DNA of 64,000 bases from Anabaena sphaerica FACHB-251. GTDB taxonomy: Bacteria; Cyanobacteriota; Cyanobacteriia; Cyanobacteriales; Nostocaceae. Shown one piece after another: positions 52,821 through 61,496 of this stretch (its first letter is position 1; the number at the start of each line of letters is the position of its first letter). Below the pieces are notes generated by a model. That model ran no database searches and was not told the origin of the DNA. It saw nothing but the letters and a program-made list of their open reading frames with translations. The stretch lies in NCBI RefSeq assembly GCF_014696825.1, contig NZ_JACJQU010000022.1, positions 1-64,000 on the forward strand. Direction: 5' to 3'. A program made the translations under genes and the position numbers.

Positions 52821-54815
52821 CTATTCTCTATCACCTTTTATCTCATCAATTTTCGTAGGACAATAGAACCAAGATAACAAAGTGGTGTAAAGCTTTAAAG
52901 AAATTGGGTAGTGTAAGAACATCTGGTAAATTTGCTCAGGAGACTCAGCTAAAACCTCTGTATTTTGATGTGAAAGTCGCCGAATTAATTGAGCATGACG
53001 GATTAGTAAATCCGTTGGTTTGAGTATAGGAATAGTTGCAGAAATGAATCCATCGGCATCAGGTGTAGGAGATGATTCAGGAGTGGTAATTGGTGGTGCA
53101 GTTTCTACTTGTGGGGCAAAATTCATGCCATTCTGCTCTTTAGAATTGGCCACTTCTGCACAACTCACCGGAATCTGTATCCAGAATTCTGTCCCTTCTC
53201 CCGGTTGAGAACGACACTTGAGAAGTCCTCGATGCCTGTCCACAACAATTTGGTGGCTGATGGCCATACCTAACCCTGTTCCTTTGCCTACCTCTTTAGT
53301 GGTGAAGAAGGGATCATACATCCGTCGCATTACCTCCTCCTTCATCCCCTGTCCGTTGTCTGTAATGCGAACCACCACCCCCTCGTTTTCAAGAATTTCA
53401 GTGCGAATGGTGATTTGAGGAGTATAGGTAGATATTTCTTGATGTTCCATTTTTTCCTCCAAGGCATCAACAGCATTTGACAGGATGTTCATAAATACCT
53501 GGTTCAACTGTCCGGGATAACATTCAATCAGGGGAAGTTTTGCATAGTCTTTAGAGATTTCTATGGCTGGACGGTGAATACCTGCTTTGAGTCGATGGTG
53601 AAGAATCATCAGTGTCCCATCAATACCATCGTGAATATTGACAGGTTTCATTTGGGCTTCGTCATGACGAGAGAAGTTTTTCAGGGATTGGACAATTTCT
53701 ACTATGCGATCAGTACCTAACTTCATTGAATCCAGAAGTTTGGGAAGATCCTGGATAATAAATTCCAAATCTATATTGTCTAACTCTGATTGCAAAGCTG
53801 GGGGAGCAACAGGTAAAAATTTCTGATAGTCTTGTAACAAATGTAATAGGTCTTTGGCGTATTCGGCAACATACCTTAAATTGCCACAAATGAAGTTCAG
53901 TGGGTTATTGATTTCGTGAGCGACTCCGGCCACAAGTTGCCCTAGACTTGACATTTTTTCGCTTTGAATTAACTGGGTTTGTGCCAGTTGCAAGTCACGG
54001 AGAGCTTGCTGAAGTCTCTGGTTTTGGGCTTGTGCTTGTGTGGCGGCATGAGTGCTTTGCTCGTAAAGTAAAGCTTTTTCAATAGCGATCGCGGTTTGCG
54101 TGGCAAAGATACTCACTAGCTTGAGGTGTTCAGCTTTGTATACGTCCGTTTTCTGTGTGCCAATAGCGATCGCTCCCAGTATTCTTTCCTTCGCTTTCAA
54201 CGGTACACAAATCAAAGCGCCAACGTTTTTCTGCTCCTCTAATCGCGGGTCAGTTTGCACATCATTGATCAGTTCTGCTCGACCAGATTGCACAATGCTA
54301 CCAATAATTCCCTTACCAGGTTCTGGCTGATTGCTGTCAAAAAACACGCCAAATTCCGCAATAGTTTCAAATACTGTTCCATCTGAATTAAGAAGCAGAA
54401 TCATCCCTGCTGACGATGCAATTAATTGACTCATTTCCTGAAGTACGAGTTGGGCAATCTGTCGCGTATTCAAACTCGTTGTCAGTTGAGTCGAAATATC
54501 CTCAAATAAATCAATTTCCTGGTATCTTTCTAACAGTTCTTTAGCGAGTTCTTTTTTCTCTGCTTCCTGTTTTCCTAGAACTGAGAGCAAATTCGCCACT
54601 ATGATTGCTTGTTTTTCCCCAACTACCCAACCGATGATTTCTCCTGACACCTCAATTGGATATCTATTTTCTGAAGTTTGCTCTCCAAAACTCATCACTT
54701 TTGTGCCGTCTACTAGTTCGATGTCCAGGGCAATGCTAAACTGATGTACTAAGTCCTGAATCAGAGATAGCAACTCCTTTTTGTGAAGAATCTTTTTAAG
54801 GTTAACTGTGGGCAT
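52821..54815 (-). CDS. GAF-domain sensor histidine kinase
   Basis: The 664-residue protein has an N-terminal helical region with IIGWVVGEKQAIIVANLLSV (1-100), a GAF domain (about 108-250; PGKGIIGSIVQSGRAELIND, GALICVPLKAKERILGAIAI), a coiled linker, then HisKA with phospho-His300 in LVAGVAHEINNPLNFICG. HATPase_c covers about 430-545, with VFMNILSNAVDALEE, ITDNGQGMKEEVMRRMYDPF and GTGLGMAISHQI. The GVAHEINNPL form is the HPK4-type H box. The C-terminal 110 residues are a Pro-rich link and a short conserved tail. It heads the three-gene signalling operon. Confidence 0.93.
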   Translation of the reverse strand: MPTVNLKKILHKKELLSLIQDLVHQFSIALDIELVDGTKVMSFGEQTSENRYPIEVSGEIIGWVVGEKQAIIVANLLSVLGKQEAEKKELAKELLERYQEIDLFEDISTQLTTSLNTRQIAQLVLQEMSQLIASSAGMILLLNSDGTVFETIAEFGVFFDSNQPEPGKGIIGSIVQSGRAELINDVQTDPRLEEQKNVGALICVPLKAKERILGAIAIGTQKTDVYKAEHLKLVSIFATQTAIAIEKALLYEQSTHAATQAQAQNQRLQQALRDLQLAQTQLIQSEKMSSLGQLVAGVAHEINNPLNFICGNLRYVAEYAKDLLHLLQDYQKFLPVAPPALQSELDNIDLEFIIQDLPKLLDSMKLGTDRIVEIVQSLKNFSRHDEAQMKPVNIHDGIDGTLMILHHRLKAGIHRPAIEISKDYAKLPLIECYPGQLNQVFMNILSNAVDALEEKMEHQEISTYTPQITIRTEILENEGVVVRITDNGQGMKEEVMRRMYDPFFTTKEVGKGTGLGMAISHQIVVDRHRGLLKCRSQPGEGTEFWIQIPVSCAEVANSKEQNGMNFAPQVETAPPITTPESSPTPDADGFISATIPILKPTDLLIRHAQLIRRLSHQNTEVLAESPEQIYQMFLHYPISLKLYTTLLSWFYCPTKIDEIKGDRE

Positions 54816-54932
54816 GATACACCTTATTTTAATAAAAATTAATTAATGTAATTAAAAATTGTAAAAGCAGGATTTTATCTGGGTTTTTAGGTTACAATTT
54901 GGCAGATCCTTTTGCAACCTGGTATTATTTAT

Positions 54933-55370
54933 CTATTCCCCGGAGAGTTGTAAAAATATGGTTCTTTTACGCGCACCATCTAATTCAAAAAATAAGACAG
55001 CTTGCCAAGTTCCTAATCCTAACTTACCATCAACAATAGGAATTACTTCACTAGTGGTTAACATCATTGCCATGAGATGAGAATGAGCATTGATAGGTTC
55101 ATCTTCAGGAACATCTCTTAAATGCAAGTCGTTATGTAAATATTTATCTCCTTCTGGTGCTAATTTTTGTAAAAATACTTTGACATCTTCCAACAGTCTA
55201 ACTTCATTTTCGTTGATAGCTAAGGCAGTTGTGGTATGCCGAGAAAATACCAATACCTGACCGTTGTTAATTCCTGATGTATCTACAAATTCTTGGATTT
55301 GTGGGGTGATATTATGAATATTTATTCCTGGTTCAGTGGTGATTTCCAGTAATTTGTGAATAATTGGCAT
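54933..55370 (-). CDS. YjbQ/UPF0047 family protein
   Basis: I start at ATG 55370 (MPIIHKLLEITTEPGINIHN), which gives the family-typical 145 residues; an ATG 42 nt upstream adds a non-conserved leader. Signature blocks are VLVFSRHTTTALAINENEVR, KYLHNDLHLRDVPEDEPINA, HSHLMAMMLTTSEVIPIVDG and LGTWQAVLFFELDGARKRTI. The three conserved His residues form the presumed metal site. Members have been called secondary thiamine-phosphate synthases from complementation, but the physiological role is unsettled. Confidence 0.93.
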   Translation of the reverse strand: MPIIHKLLEITTEPGINIHNITPQIQEFVDTSGINNGQVLVFSRHTTTALAINENEVRLLEDVKVFLQKLAPEGDKYLHNDLHLRDVPEDEPINAHSHLMAMMLTTSEVIPIVDGKLGLGTWQAVLFFELDGARKRTIFLQLSGE

Positions 55371-55398
55371 GGTTTGAGTTGGGGATTTGTCAATATTA

Positions 55399-55461
55399 AA
55401 CCGCAGATACACGCGGATGCACGCCGATATTATCTGTGTTTATCCGCGTCTATCTGCGGTT
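55399..55461. repeat. Inverted repeat AACCGCAGATA...TATCTGCGGTT
   Basis: Arms AACCGCAGATA (55399-55409) and TATCTGCGGTT (55451-55461), with further pairing inside (CGCGGAT/ATCCGCG), form a long stem between the two minus-strand genes. It overlaps the aminotransferase stop codon by two bases and is a likely REP-type terminator. Confidence 0.8.
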
Positions 55462-56626
55462 ATGATAAGATAATTTGTAATCCTTTGACTAATCTTTCTA
55501 TCCCTGCTTTTGCTGTATCTTGTTGCAATGCACCATAAGCAACGCGCAGATAACAACCGTCTTCCATCCCAAAGGTTGTACCAGGTATGACTGCTACTTG
55601 ATGTTCCTGAATCAATCTTTTCACTAATTCCAAAGCATCCATTTGGGTATGCACTTTCAAGAAAAAGTAAAAAGCACCATTTGCGGATGTGATAGTACAT
55701 AAACCTTGGAGTTGGTTGAGTGCATCAATAACTATTTTCCGAGTTTGGGCAATTGTTTTTATATTATCTCTTAAATAATCTTCTTTTGCTTGTAATGCTC
55801 CCAATGCTGCATACTGAGAAATCACAGGGGGACAAATCAAAATAGTATCTTGCACTTTTTTGACAGCGTTTAATAGATGTTGAGGAATTAGCATATAGCC
55901 AATTCTCCAACTAGCAAAACCATAAGCTTTAGAAAGACTATAAAGGGAAATTGTATATTCACTACTTCCCGAAAATGCACCGGGTGAAATGTGCTTTACT
56001 CCATCGTAAGTAAAATATTCATAAGCCTCATCACTAATATGATAAATACCTCGTTCCCGACAAATTTCATTAACTTGTTTTAATGCTGCTTCTGAATATA
56101 CTACACCTGTGGGATTGTTAGGCGAAATTGTGACAACAGCACGAGTTTTATTTGTAATTGCTGCTGCTATAGCTTCAGGCATTAATTGATATTTTTCGTC
56201 TGTTCCTACTAATACAGGATGACAACCAGCCATTGTAATTGCCATTTCATGATTGAAATAGTAGGGAGTATTTAAGATAATTTCATCACCTGAGCAAGTA
56301 ATAGCTAAAATGGCATTCATAAAGCCCATATTGCTGCCGGCTGTGACAACAATGCAATTTTTATCGTTAATTTCAATGCCGTTAAATGTTGATAATTTGG
56401 TTGTTAATGCTGTTAATAATGGGGGAATACCTTCAACGGCTTTGTAAAGATTGTTTGTTGAGTCGTTGAGGAATTTTGGTAATAGTTCTATTGCTTCCGC
56501 TGGTGGGTTATAGTGAACTACACCCTGTCCTAAAGAAATTGTACCGGGAGAGTTTTTGATTAGTTCGCCAACTACGGGAATAATTGGCGATTGTACCGCA
56601 TTCATGCGAGATAATTTATTATTCAT
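55460..56626 (-). CDS. PLP-dependent aminotransferase (class I/II, aspartate aminotransferase-like)
   Basis: The 388-residue fold-type I aminotransferase has ISLGQGVVHYNPPAEAIELL (substrate loop), VVTAGSNMGFMNAILAIT (cofactor-phosphate loop), the Asn-Pro motif in VVTISPNNPTGVVYSEAALK, ISDEAYEYF with the PLP-ring Asp, and the Schiff-base Lys in ISLYSLSKAYGFASWRIGYM, followed by an Arg for substrate carboxylate. The C-terminal VAVIPGTTFG and LRVAYGALQ are normal. The amino-acid substrate cannot be read from sequence. It is next to YjbQ without obvious functional link. Confidence 0.94.
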   Translation of the reverse strand: MNNKLSRMNAVQSPIIPVVGELIKNSPGTISLGQGVVHYNPPAEAIELLPKFLNDSTNNLYKAVEGIPPLLTALTTKLSTFNGIEINDKNCIVVTAGSNMGFMNAILAITCSGDEIILNTPYYFNHEMAITMAGCHPVLVGTDEKYQLMPEAIAAAITNKTRAVVTISPNNPTGVVYSEAALKQVNEICRERGIYHISDEAYEYFTYDGVKHISPGAFSGSSEYTISLYSLSKAYGFASWRIGYMLIPQHLLNAVKKVQDTILICPPVISQYAALGALQAKEDYLRDNIKTIAQTRKIVIDALNQLQGLCTITSANGAFYFFLKVHTQMDALELVKRLIQEHQVAVIPGTTFGMEDGCYLRVAYGALQQDTAKAGIERLVKGLQIILS

Positions 56627-56700
56627 AAGTAATAAGTAAAGAAGGCAGTATTGTTGATGAAACTTTTTAATTTGTTGCTTGTAAAATTTTTATTAGCAGC

Positions 56701-57099
56701 CTAATCACGCCAGCGATGAGGCGGTTTAATTGTTGGTTTATACTCAATTCCCCCTAATTCTGCTTCTGCTTCATGCAGTTTCTCGGAATCATCCAACAAT
56801 TTCAAGAACATAATCCAAGTCAACTGGGGAAGTCGGTCTAATTCTCCATTTAGACCTTTAAGTAACTTGGCACAATTAAATATAAAACCTCTCTCCAAAC
56901 CTCTCCCCTACCAGGGGAGAGGCTTTGACTCCCCCTTCCCTACTAGGGAAGGGGGCTGGGGGGTTAGGTTTATATTATATTTTTTAACGCCCACTTACTT
57001 ATCTGTCCGCATGATATCACGCGCTGATTTTACCACGCTTCCTAGTTTTTGGGCGGTGGTTACGGGTTTATCGTTTTGTTTGGTAGTGCGTTTTGGCAT
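56701..57099 (-). pseudogene. hsdM: hsdM fragment: type I methyltransferase N-terminus, split by a MITE and truncated
   Basis: ATG 57099 opens MPKRTTKQNDKPVTTAQKLG and SVVKSARDIMRTDK, the usual HsdM N-terminus, then hits a stop (56995-56997) inside an inserted repeat. After the insert the same protein resumes in frame: GLNGELDRLPQLTWIMFLKL, LDDSEKLHEAEAELGGIEY, PPHRWRD. A TAG then stands where the family normally has Trp (RWRDW). No catalytic N-6 adenine methylase motif (NPPF) follows, so the gene is dead. It begins 6 nt after the nuclease-like gene, which places it in the same former operon. Confidence 0.85.
56861..56999. mobile_element. TA-flanked palindromic MITE inserted in hsdM
   Basis: The 139-bp element has imperfect terminal inverted repeats (AGTAACTTGGC on the left, AGTAAGTGGGC on the inverted right end) and is flanked by TA on each side (56859-56860 and 57000-57001). 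Inside are two hairpins, CCTCTCCCCTACCAGGGGAG and CCCCCTTCCCTACTAGGGAA. Removing it with one TA restores the HsdM reading frame (DK-GLNG). Confidence 0.85.
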
Positions 57100-57105
57100 C
57101 CTGAA

Positions 57106-57789
57106 TTAATTATACCTAGCTTTAAAATCTTTAAAATTTCGTTGAAAAGTGTACATTAATCGTTGAATTTCATTTACTTGTCTAGGAATGATATTATGCT
57201 CCCACTTCTTTCGATGACTACTCAGCAATTTTTCAATATTATCTGAAGTTCTATTAGATATAAAATATATGTCTTCTTTTACATTCAAATCAGAAGCTAA
57301 TCCTATAAAACTCCTACCCAAGTGTAATTGTAAATTGGATGTATAGTGCTTGCATTCGACGGCTATAATTACTTTTGTATGTCTAGGTTCATAGACCAGA
57401 TTTCTACAGTTTCTAGCCTCTTCTTGTAAGATAACAGATAAATCGCATTCATGAGCAACTTGTGATCGTCCCTGAATCATGATACCCACATGAGCTTCTA
57501 ACACAGGTTTATTATCAAATTCTATTACAGCATGAGTATAAGGTTGTGTTGTTACATAAATTTGCCCTGGACTCCTACGAAAAATTAAAGATTGAACTTC
57601 TTGTTCAAGGGGATTCTGAAAACTGATATTTGCACCTTCATTTTTAGCCGCTCTAATCAAAATACTAAAAATATAAGCTTCGTATAAATCTGATAAATCT
57701 GTTGAACTACTAAAACCTAGATTCACTAAATTTCCTATTCTACTTTTAATTCCTTGAAGTAAAGATGAATTAGATGAATTAACAGACAT
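57106..57789 (-). CDS. PD-(D/E)xK nuclease-like protein embedded in the type I RM operon
   Basis: The 227-residue protein is not one I can name. A candidate nuclease core is visible: HECDLSVIL (Asp about 115) followed by TKVIIAVECKHYTSN (Glu and Lys of ExK at about 143-145), then a polar helix. This is the arrangement of PD-(D/E)xK restriction-type nucleases. The N-terminal part (STDLSDLYEAYIFSILIRAA) is helical. Its ATG overlaps the previous stop as TAATG, so it is translationally coupled to the 149-residue gene, and it ends 6 nt before hsdM. An intact frame inside a decayed operon suggests it may still be selected. A restriction or anti-phage nuclease is the likeliest role. Confidence 0.7.
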   Translation of the reverse strand: MSVNSSNSSLLQGIKSRIGNLVNLGFSSSTDLSDLYEAYIFSILIRAAKNEGANISFQNPLEQEVQSLIFRRSPGQIYVTTQPYTHAVIEFDNKPVLEAHVGIMIQGRSQVAHECDLSVILQEEARNCRNLVYEPRHTKVIIAVECKHYTSNLQLHLGRSFIGLASDLNVKEDIYFISNRTSDNIEKLLSSHRKKWEHNIIPRQVNEIQRLMYTFQRNFKDFKARYN

Positions 57790-58238
57790 TATTTTTGAAC
57801 CTCCAGGCGCAGAGAATTAAGTAAATTTTGTAATTCTTCAGCTTCTTGCTGACGTAGTTTTGCAGATTCATAAGGAAAAATAAATTTACGAACTTCTTCT
57901 TTTTCATCGTCTGAACTAAACAATATCTGTGCTTCTAGTCGTGAATCTGACATTTCTTCTATTAGGAATTTTCCCAATTCTTTTTCCAAGTCAACTCTAT
58001 TTATAATTGCTCTTTCAAAAGCTTCTAATAATATCAATAACTTTTCTTGTGCAGAATAATCTTCTCTCTTGATTCTAGGAGTTTTTTTTTGCTTTGTCTT
58101 TTCTAATCTACCTTCTATGCTGACTATTTTACCCTCACGAATAGAATCATTTACTTCTTGTAGAACCCATCCCATTTTATAGTAATCAATTATTTCTTCA
58201 ATTTGAAAATATAAATTTTCATATTCTTGTATATCCAT
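57789..58238 (-). CDS. Coupled helical partner of the embedded nuclease-like gene
   Basis: The 149-residue protein is predicted mostly helical and charged (YENLYFQIEEIIDYYKMGWV, RLEKTKQKKTPRIKREDYSA, EAFERAIINRVDLEKELGKF, ESAKLRQQEAEELQNLLNSL), with no motif I recognise. It begins 9 nt after the hsdR fragment and overlaps the nuclease-like gene by one base. A structural or inhibitory partner of that protein is plausible; that is inference from coupling. Confidence 0.65.
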   Translation of the reverse strand: MDIQEYENLYFQIEEIIDYYKMGWVLQEVNDSIREGKIVSIEGRLEKTKQKKTPRIKREDYSAQEKLLILLEAFERAIINRVDLEKELGKFLIEEMSDSRLEAQILFSSDDEKEEVRKFIFPYESAKLRQQEAEELQNLLNSLRLEVQK

Positions 58239-58247
58239 AAGTATCCT

Positions 58248-58664
58248 TTATGCTGAATAAAGTAAACTTTGCAATTGGTTCACCGCGTCCCTCAACTCCT
58301 GAATACCCCCAAACCTTTGAGCAATTTTCACCACATTACCATAATTATCAAACTCCCGATTAGCCTTAAAAGTCGTGGGAATATTAAACTCCTCAACCCC
58401 CTTCTCTACATACTTATCTAAAAGTATTTCTAAAATTGCCCTTGCTTCCTCCCCATATTGTGCAAAAAAGTCAGACTTACCACGACGTAACCTTTCAGCC
58501 GATTGTTTGTAAGTCAAAACTGGAGCATCAAAGGCAATATGACATAATAAATCAAAAGGATCAGCTTCAGGAAAATTTGTAACTACTTTTAACTCATCAA
58601 AATCAATCCCAATATCTGCCAACAAATCAATAATTTCTACCCATTTTTCTGGAACTACCCAATA
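58248..58664 (-). pseudogene. hsdR: hsdR fragment: C-terminal end of type I restriction subunit
   Basis: The remaining frame reads KWVEIIDLLADIGIDFDEL, DPFDLLCHIAFDAPVLTYKQ, SAERLRRGKSDFFAQYGEEA, RAILEILLDKYVEKGVEEF and GNVVKIAQRFGGIQELRDAV, ending LQSLLYSA. This matches the C-terminal domain of HsdR (EcoEI type: DPFDLLCH...RR.KxxFF..YG..AR..L..LL.KY). The nuclease and helicase parts are missing, and a TGA (58665-58667) closes the frame upstream. Only a TTG could start it. Confidence 0.88.
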
Positions 58665-58789
58665 TCAAAGCTTATCCCCCTAGACAGCCAATATACCAAA
58701 GCTGCCAATTCCACCAAAAATGATCAGGCAATTTAGCAACACGGAAATCAATCTGTCAACGCGTATAATTACTTAATAGACAAAAAAAA

Positions 58790-58863
58790 TCGGGATGACT
58801 GGATTCGAACCAGCGGCCCCTGCGTCCCGAACGCAGTGCGCTACCAAACTGCGCTACATCCCG
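58790..58863 (-). tRNA. tRNA-Pro (anticodon CGG)
   Basis: On the minus strand the acceptor arms CGGGATG and CATCCCG pair with discriminator A. The anticodon stem CTGCG/CGCAG holds loop TTCGGGA, giving anticodon CGG (Pro). The T arm is CTGGTTCGAATCCAG and the D-arm is GCGCAGTTTGGTAGCGC. CCA is not encoded. A run of Ts follows. Confidence 0.96.
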
Positions 58864-58990
58864 CCACAAAAATGGCAATATAAACTAATAATACCACAAC
58901 CAGCACAAAATCACAAATCTTTCATCTTCCACAGATGACTTTGCTTGCTAGGATTATATCTGTATAACTAAACAATGGTAAAAGTAGACT

Positions 58991-59860
58991 GTGACTGTAA
59001 AACCAGACTGGTTGCGGGTAAAAGCGCCTCAATGGGAGCGCGTCGGTAACGTCAAAGAAATTTTGCGGGATTTAGCCCTGAATACGGTTTGTGAAGAAGC
59101 ATCATGTCCCAATATTGGCGAGTGCTTCAATGCCGGAACCGCCACATTTTTAATTATGGGACCTGCTTGCACCAGAGCTTGTCCTTATTGTGATATTGAC
59201 TTTGAGAAAAAACCTCAACCCCTAGATCCTACCGAACCCACACGACTAGCAGAAGCAGTCCGACGAATGCAGCTTAATCACGTTGTGATTACTTCTGTAA
59301 ACCGAGATGATTTAGCCGATGGTGGTGCATCTCAGTTTGTCCGGTGTATTACCGAAGTTCACAGCGTCTCACCTAACACTACAATAGAGGTGTTGATTCC
59401 TGATTTATGCGGAAATTGGAATGCTCTAGAAATCATTCTTCAAGCTGCACCAGAGGTACTCAATCACAACACAGAAACCATACCTCGTTTGTATCGTCGA
59501 GTACGTCCCCAAGGCAACTATGAACGGACACTGGAATTATTACAACGCACTCGCCAAATTTCACCCAGCACATATACCAAATCCGGTATTATGGTGGGTT
59601 TAGGTGAAACTGATACAGAAATTCGCCAAGTCATGCAAGATTTGCGAGCAGTAGATTGTGATATTTTGACCATTGGGCAATATCTCCAACCCAGTCAAAA
59701 ACACCTGCAAGTAGCTGATTTTATCACTCCCGCACAATTTGCAGCTTGGCAAGCTTATGGTGAGGAAATCGGATTTTTACAAGTTGTTTCTTCTCCATTG
59801 ACAAGAAGCTCCTATCATGCTGAACAAGTTAGAGAATTAATGAAACGCTACCCCAGATAG
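58991..59860 (+). CDS. lipA: Lipoyl synthase LipA
   Basis: This 289-residue radical-SAM enzyme inserts two sulphurs into octanoyl groups on lipoyl domains. The N-terminal auxiliary cluster motif is Cys-x4-Cys-x5-Cys ([12 protein letters not shown]), and the SAM cluster motif is CxxxCxxC ([12 protein letters not shown]). [20 protein letters not shown] and the C-terminal [14 protein letters not shown] (RSSYHA) are diagnostic. It starts at GTG 58991 with the usual [10 protein letters not shown] beginning. Cyanobacteria often have two LipA copies; this is one. Confidence 0.97.
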   Translation: MTVKPDWLRVKAPQWERVGNVKEILRDLALNTVCEEASCPNIGECFNAGTATFLIMGPACTRACPYCDIDFEKKPQPLDPTEPTRLAEAVRRMQLNHVVITSVNRDDLADGGASQFVRCITEVHSVSPNTTIEVLIPDLCGNWNALEIILQAAPEVLNHNTETIPRLYRRVRPQGNYERTLELLQRTRQISPSTYTKSGIMVGLGETDTEIRQVMQDLRAVDCDILTIGQYLQPSQKHLQVADFITPAQFAAWQAYGEEIGFLQVVSSPLTRSSYHAEQVRELMKRYPR

Positions 59861-59862
59861 AT

Positions 59863-59985
59863 CAGGTGACAGGTGACAGGTGACTGGGAAGAGAGCAGGG
59901 GAGCAGGGGAGCAGGGGAGCAGGGGGAGGTTAATAACCCAATTACCAATGACTAATGACTAATGACCAATGACTAATGACAAAAT
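59863..59985. repeat. Short tandem repeats (AGGTGAC, GGAGCAG, TAATGAC types) before gpsA
   Basis: Runs of AGGTGAC, of GGGAGCA and of TAATGAC/CAATGAC follow one another. The last supplies the gpsA start codon. Confidence 0.9.
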
Positions 59986-60913
59986 CGAGAAATCAAAATC
60001 TATTGTTATTTTGGGTGCAGGTGCTTGGGGTGCAACTCTAGCAAATTTAGCGCGGGAAAACGGTCATCAGGTGCATTTGTGGTCACGTCAGGGAACACTA
60101 AGTTTGGAGACAGTGTTAAAAGATGCGGAAATAGTCCTGTCTGCTATCTCCATGAAAGGTGTCAGAGATGTAGCTTCATTAGTCAAGTCTTTCCCCTTGT
60201 CTCCAGAGACAATATTTGTTACAGCCACAAAAGGCTTAGATCCTCAAACTACCTCCACTCCATCGCAAATTTGGCAAACAGAATTTCCAGATCATTCAGT
60301 AGTTGTCCTTTCAGGTCCTAATTTATCTGAAGAAATTGCACAGTCATTACCAGCTGCTACCGTAGTAGCCAGCAAAAATACTGCTGCTGCAAAAATCGTG
60401 CAACAAGTCTTTTCTTCTAGTCGTTTTCGTGTGTATACTAACCCTGATCCGGTAGGTGTAGAACTAGGTGGTACACTCAAGAACGTGATGGCGATCGCAG
60501 CTGGTGTCTGTGATGGTTTACATCTGGGAACCAATGCCAAAGCAGCCTTAGTAACCCGTGGGTTAGCGGAAATAATTCGTATTGGGAGAACTTTTGGCGC
60601 AAAACCGGAAACATTTTACGGTTTATCCGGTCTAGGAGATTTGTTAGCGACCTGCAACAGCCCTTTAAGTCGCAATTACCAAGTTGGCTACCAGCTGGCT
60701 AGTGGGAAAACGCTGACAGAAATTCTCGCTACTTTACCAGGAACCGCTGAAGGAGTGAACACCTGCCGAGTTTTGATGCAAATATCCGAGCAACAAAATA
60801 TTACTATCCCTATTACTGAGCAAGTTTATCGGTTACTTGAAACTGAAGTTACACCTCAACAAGCTCTTGATGAACTAATGTTAAGAGATATCAAACCAGA
60901 GTATCACCAATAA
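59969..60913 (+). CDS. gpsA: Glycerol-3-phosphate dehydrogenase [NAD(P)+]
   Basis: The 314-residue protein makes glycerol-3-phosphate for lipid synthesis from dihydroxyacetone phosphate. Evidence is the Rossmann motif VILGAGAWGATLANLA, VLSGPNLSEEIAQSLPAATV, the Lys-containing GTLKNVMAIAAGVCDGLHLG, NAKAALVTRGLAEIIRIGRT and the terminal GLGDLLATCNSPLSRNYQVG. The start ATG lies within a TAATGAC tandem repeat, which makes the first five or so residues (MTNDK) repeat-derived. Other in-frame ATGs could arise as the repeat number changes. Confidence 0.96.
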   Translation: MTNDKIEKSKSIVILGAGAWGATLANLARENGHQVHLWSRQGTLSLETVLKDAEIVLSAISMKGVRDVASLVKSFPLSPETIFVTATKGLDPQTTSTPSQIWQTEFPDHSVVVLSGPNLSEEIAQSLPAATVVASKNTAAAKIVQQVFSSSRFRVYTNPDPVGVELGGTLKNVMAIAAGVCDGLHLGTNAKAALVTRGLAEIIRIGRTFGAKPETFYGLSGLGDLLATCNSPLSRNYQVGYQLASGKTLTEILATLPGTAEGVNTCRVLMQISEQQNITIPITEQVYRLLETEVTPQQALDELMLRDIKPEYHQ

Positions 60914-61496
60914 AGTTATGGCTTGCCCTATGCTGGTCTATCAGCATTATTCCGTAAGTCACACAGGTTAATTGCCAAATAATCACTAAAAAAATTGTTA
61001 AATCGTCAGGAAAATACTTCCCTGCTCATGTAAAGATAACCATGTAGTTTATCAACAGCAAAATTACTAGGAATATTGTTATGCTTAGTTATACAAGTAA
61101 CTCTTTATTCCCCAAAATTTCCCTGTTGACTAGGTAAATTCTTATTTCCAGCTAGGCTGTAGCTGGAAAAGGCAATGAGTTCAATCAAAAAACTACAGTC
61201 ATTGATGAACTTCGGTAAAAATGTATCCCTAACAATCTGTTTGAAAATCTAATTTTATACTAGTCATATTTTTTTAGTCCGTGCAGGGTAAGTTTGTTTG
61301 TGTAATAGCGAATTATGTTCGCTACACAGTTTTCAGACAGCCCCACCAAACTAGTACAATCTTTTTTTGCAAAGAATTGTACTGCAAAGCTCAATTGTGT
61401 TATTTCATTGTGAATTACGGGAACAATAGCAACAGTTCATTAGCTGACCGTAATTTAGCTGACCGTAATCTATTAGTACATTCACAATAAGACATT
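60914..61496. promoter_or_regulatory. Long upstream region of the sigma factor gene
   Basis: These 583 bases hold no convincing gene. A hairpin TTTCCAGCT/AGCTGGAAA lies at 61145-61169. Just before the sigma gene, TAGCTGACCGTAAT occurs twice in direct repeat (61441-61454 and 61456-61469), a possible regulator site. The long leader fits complex control of a group 2 sigma gene. Confidence 0.55.

Noticed and set aside
56867-57109. 80-residue plus-strand frame
   Set aside because: It consists of the MITE and the antisense of the hsdM start; no protein-like features.
61281-61490. 69-residue frame upstream of sigC
   Set aside because: Low-quality composition, no start context, includes the direct repeat; more likely leader sequence.
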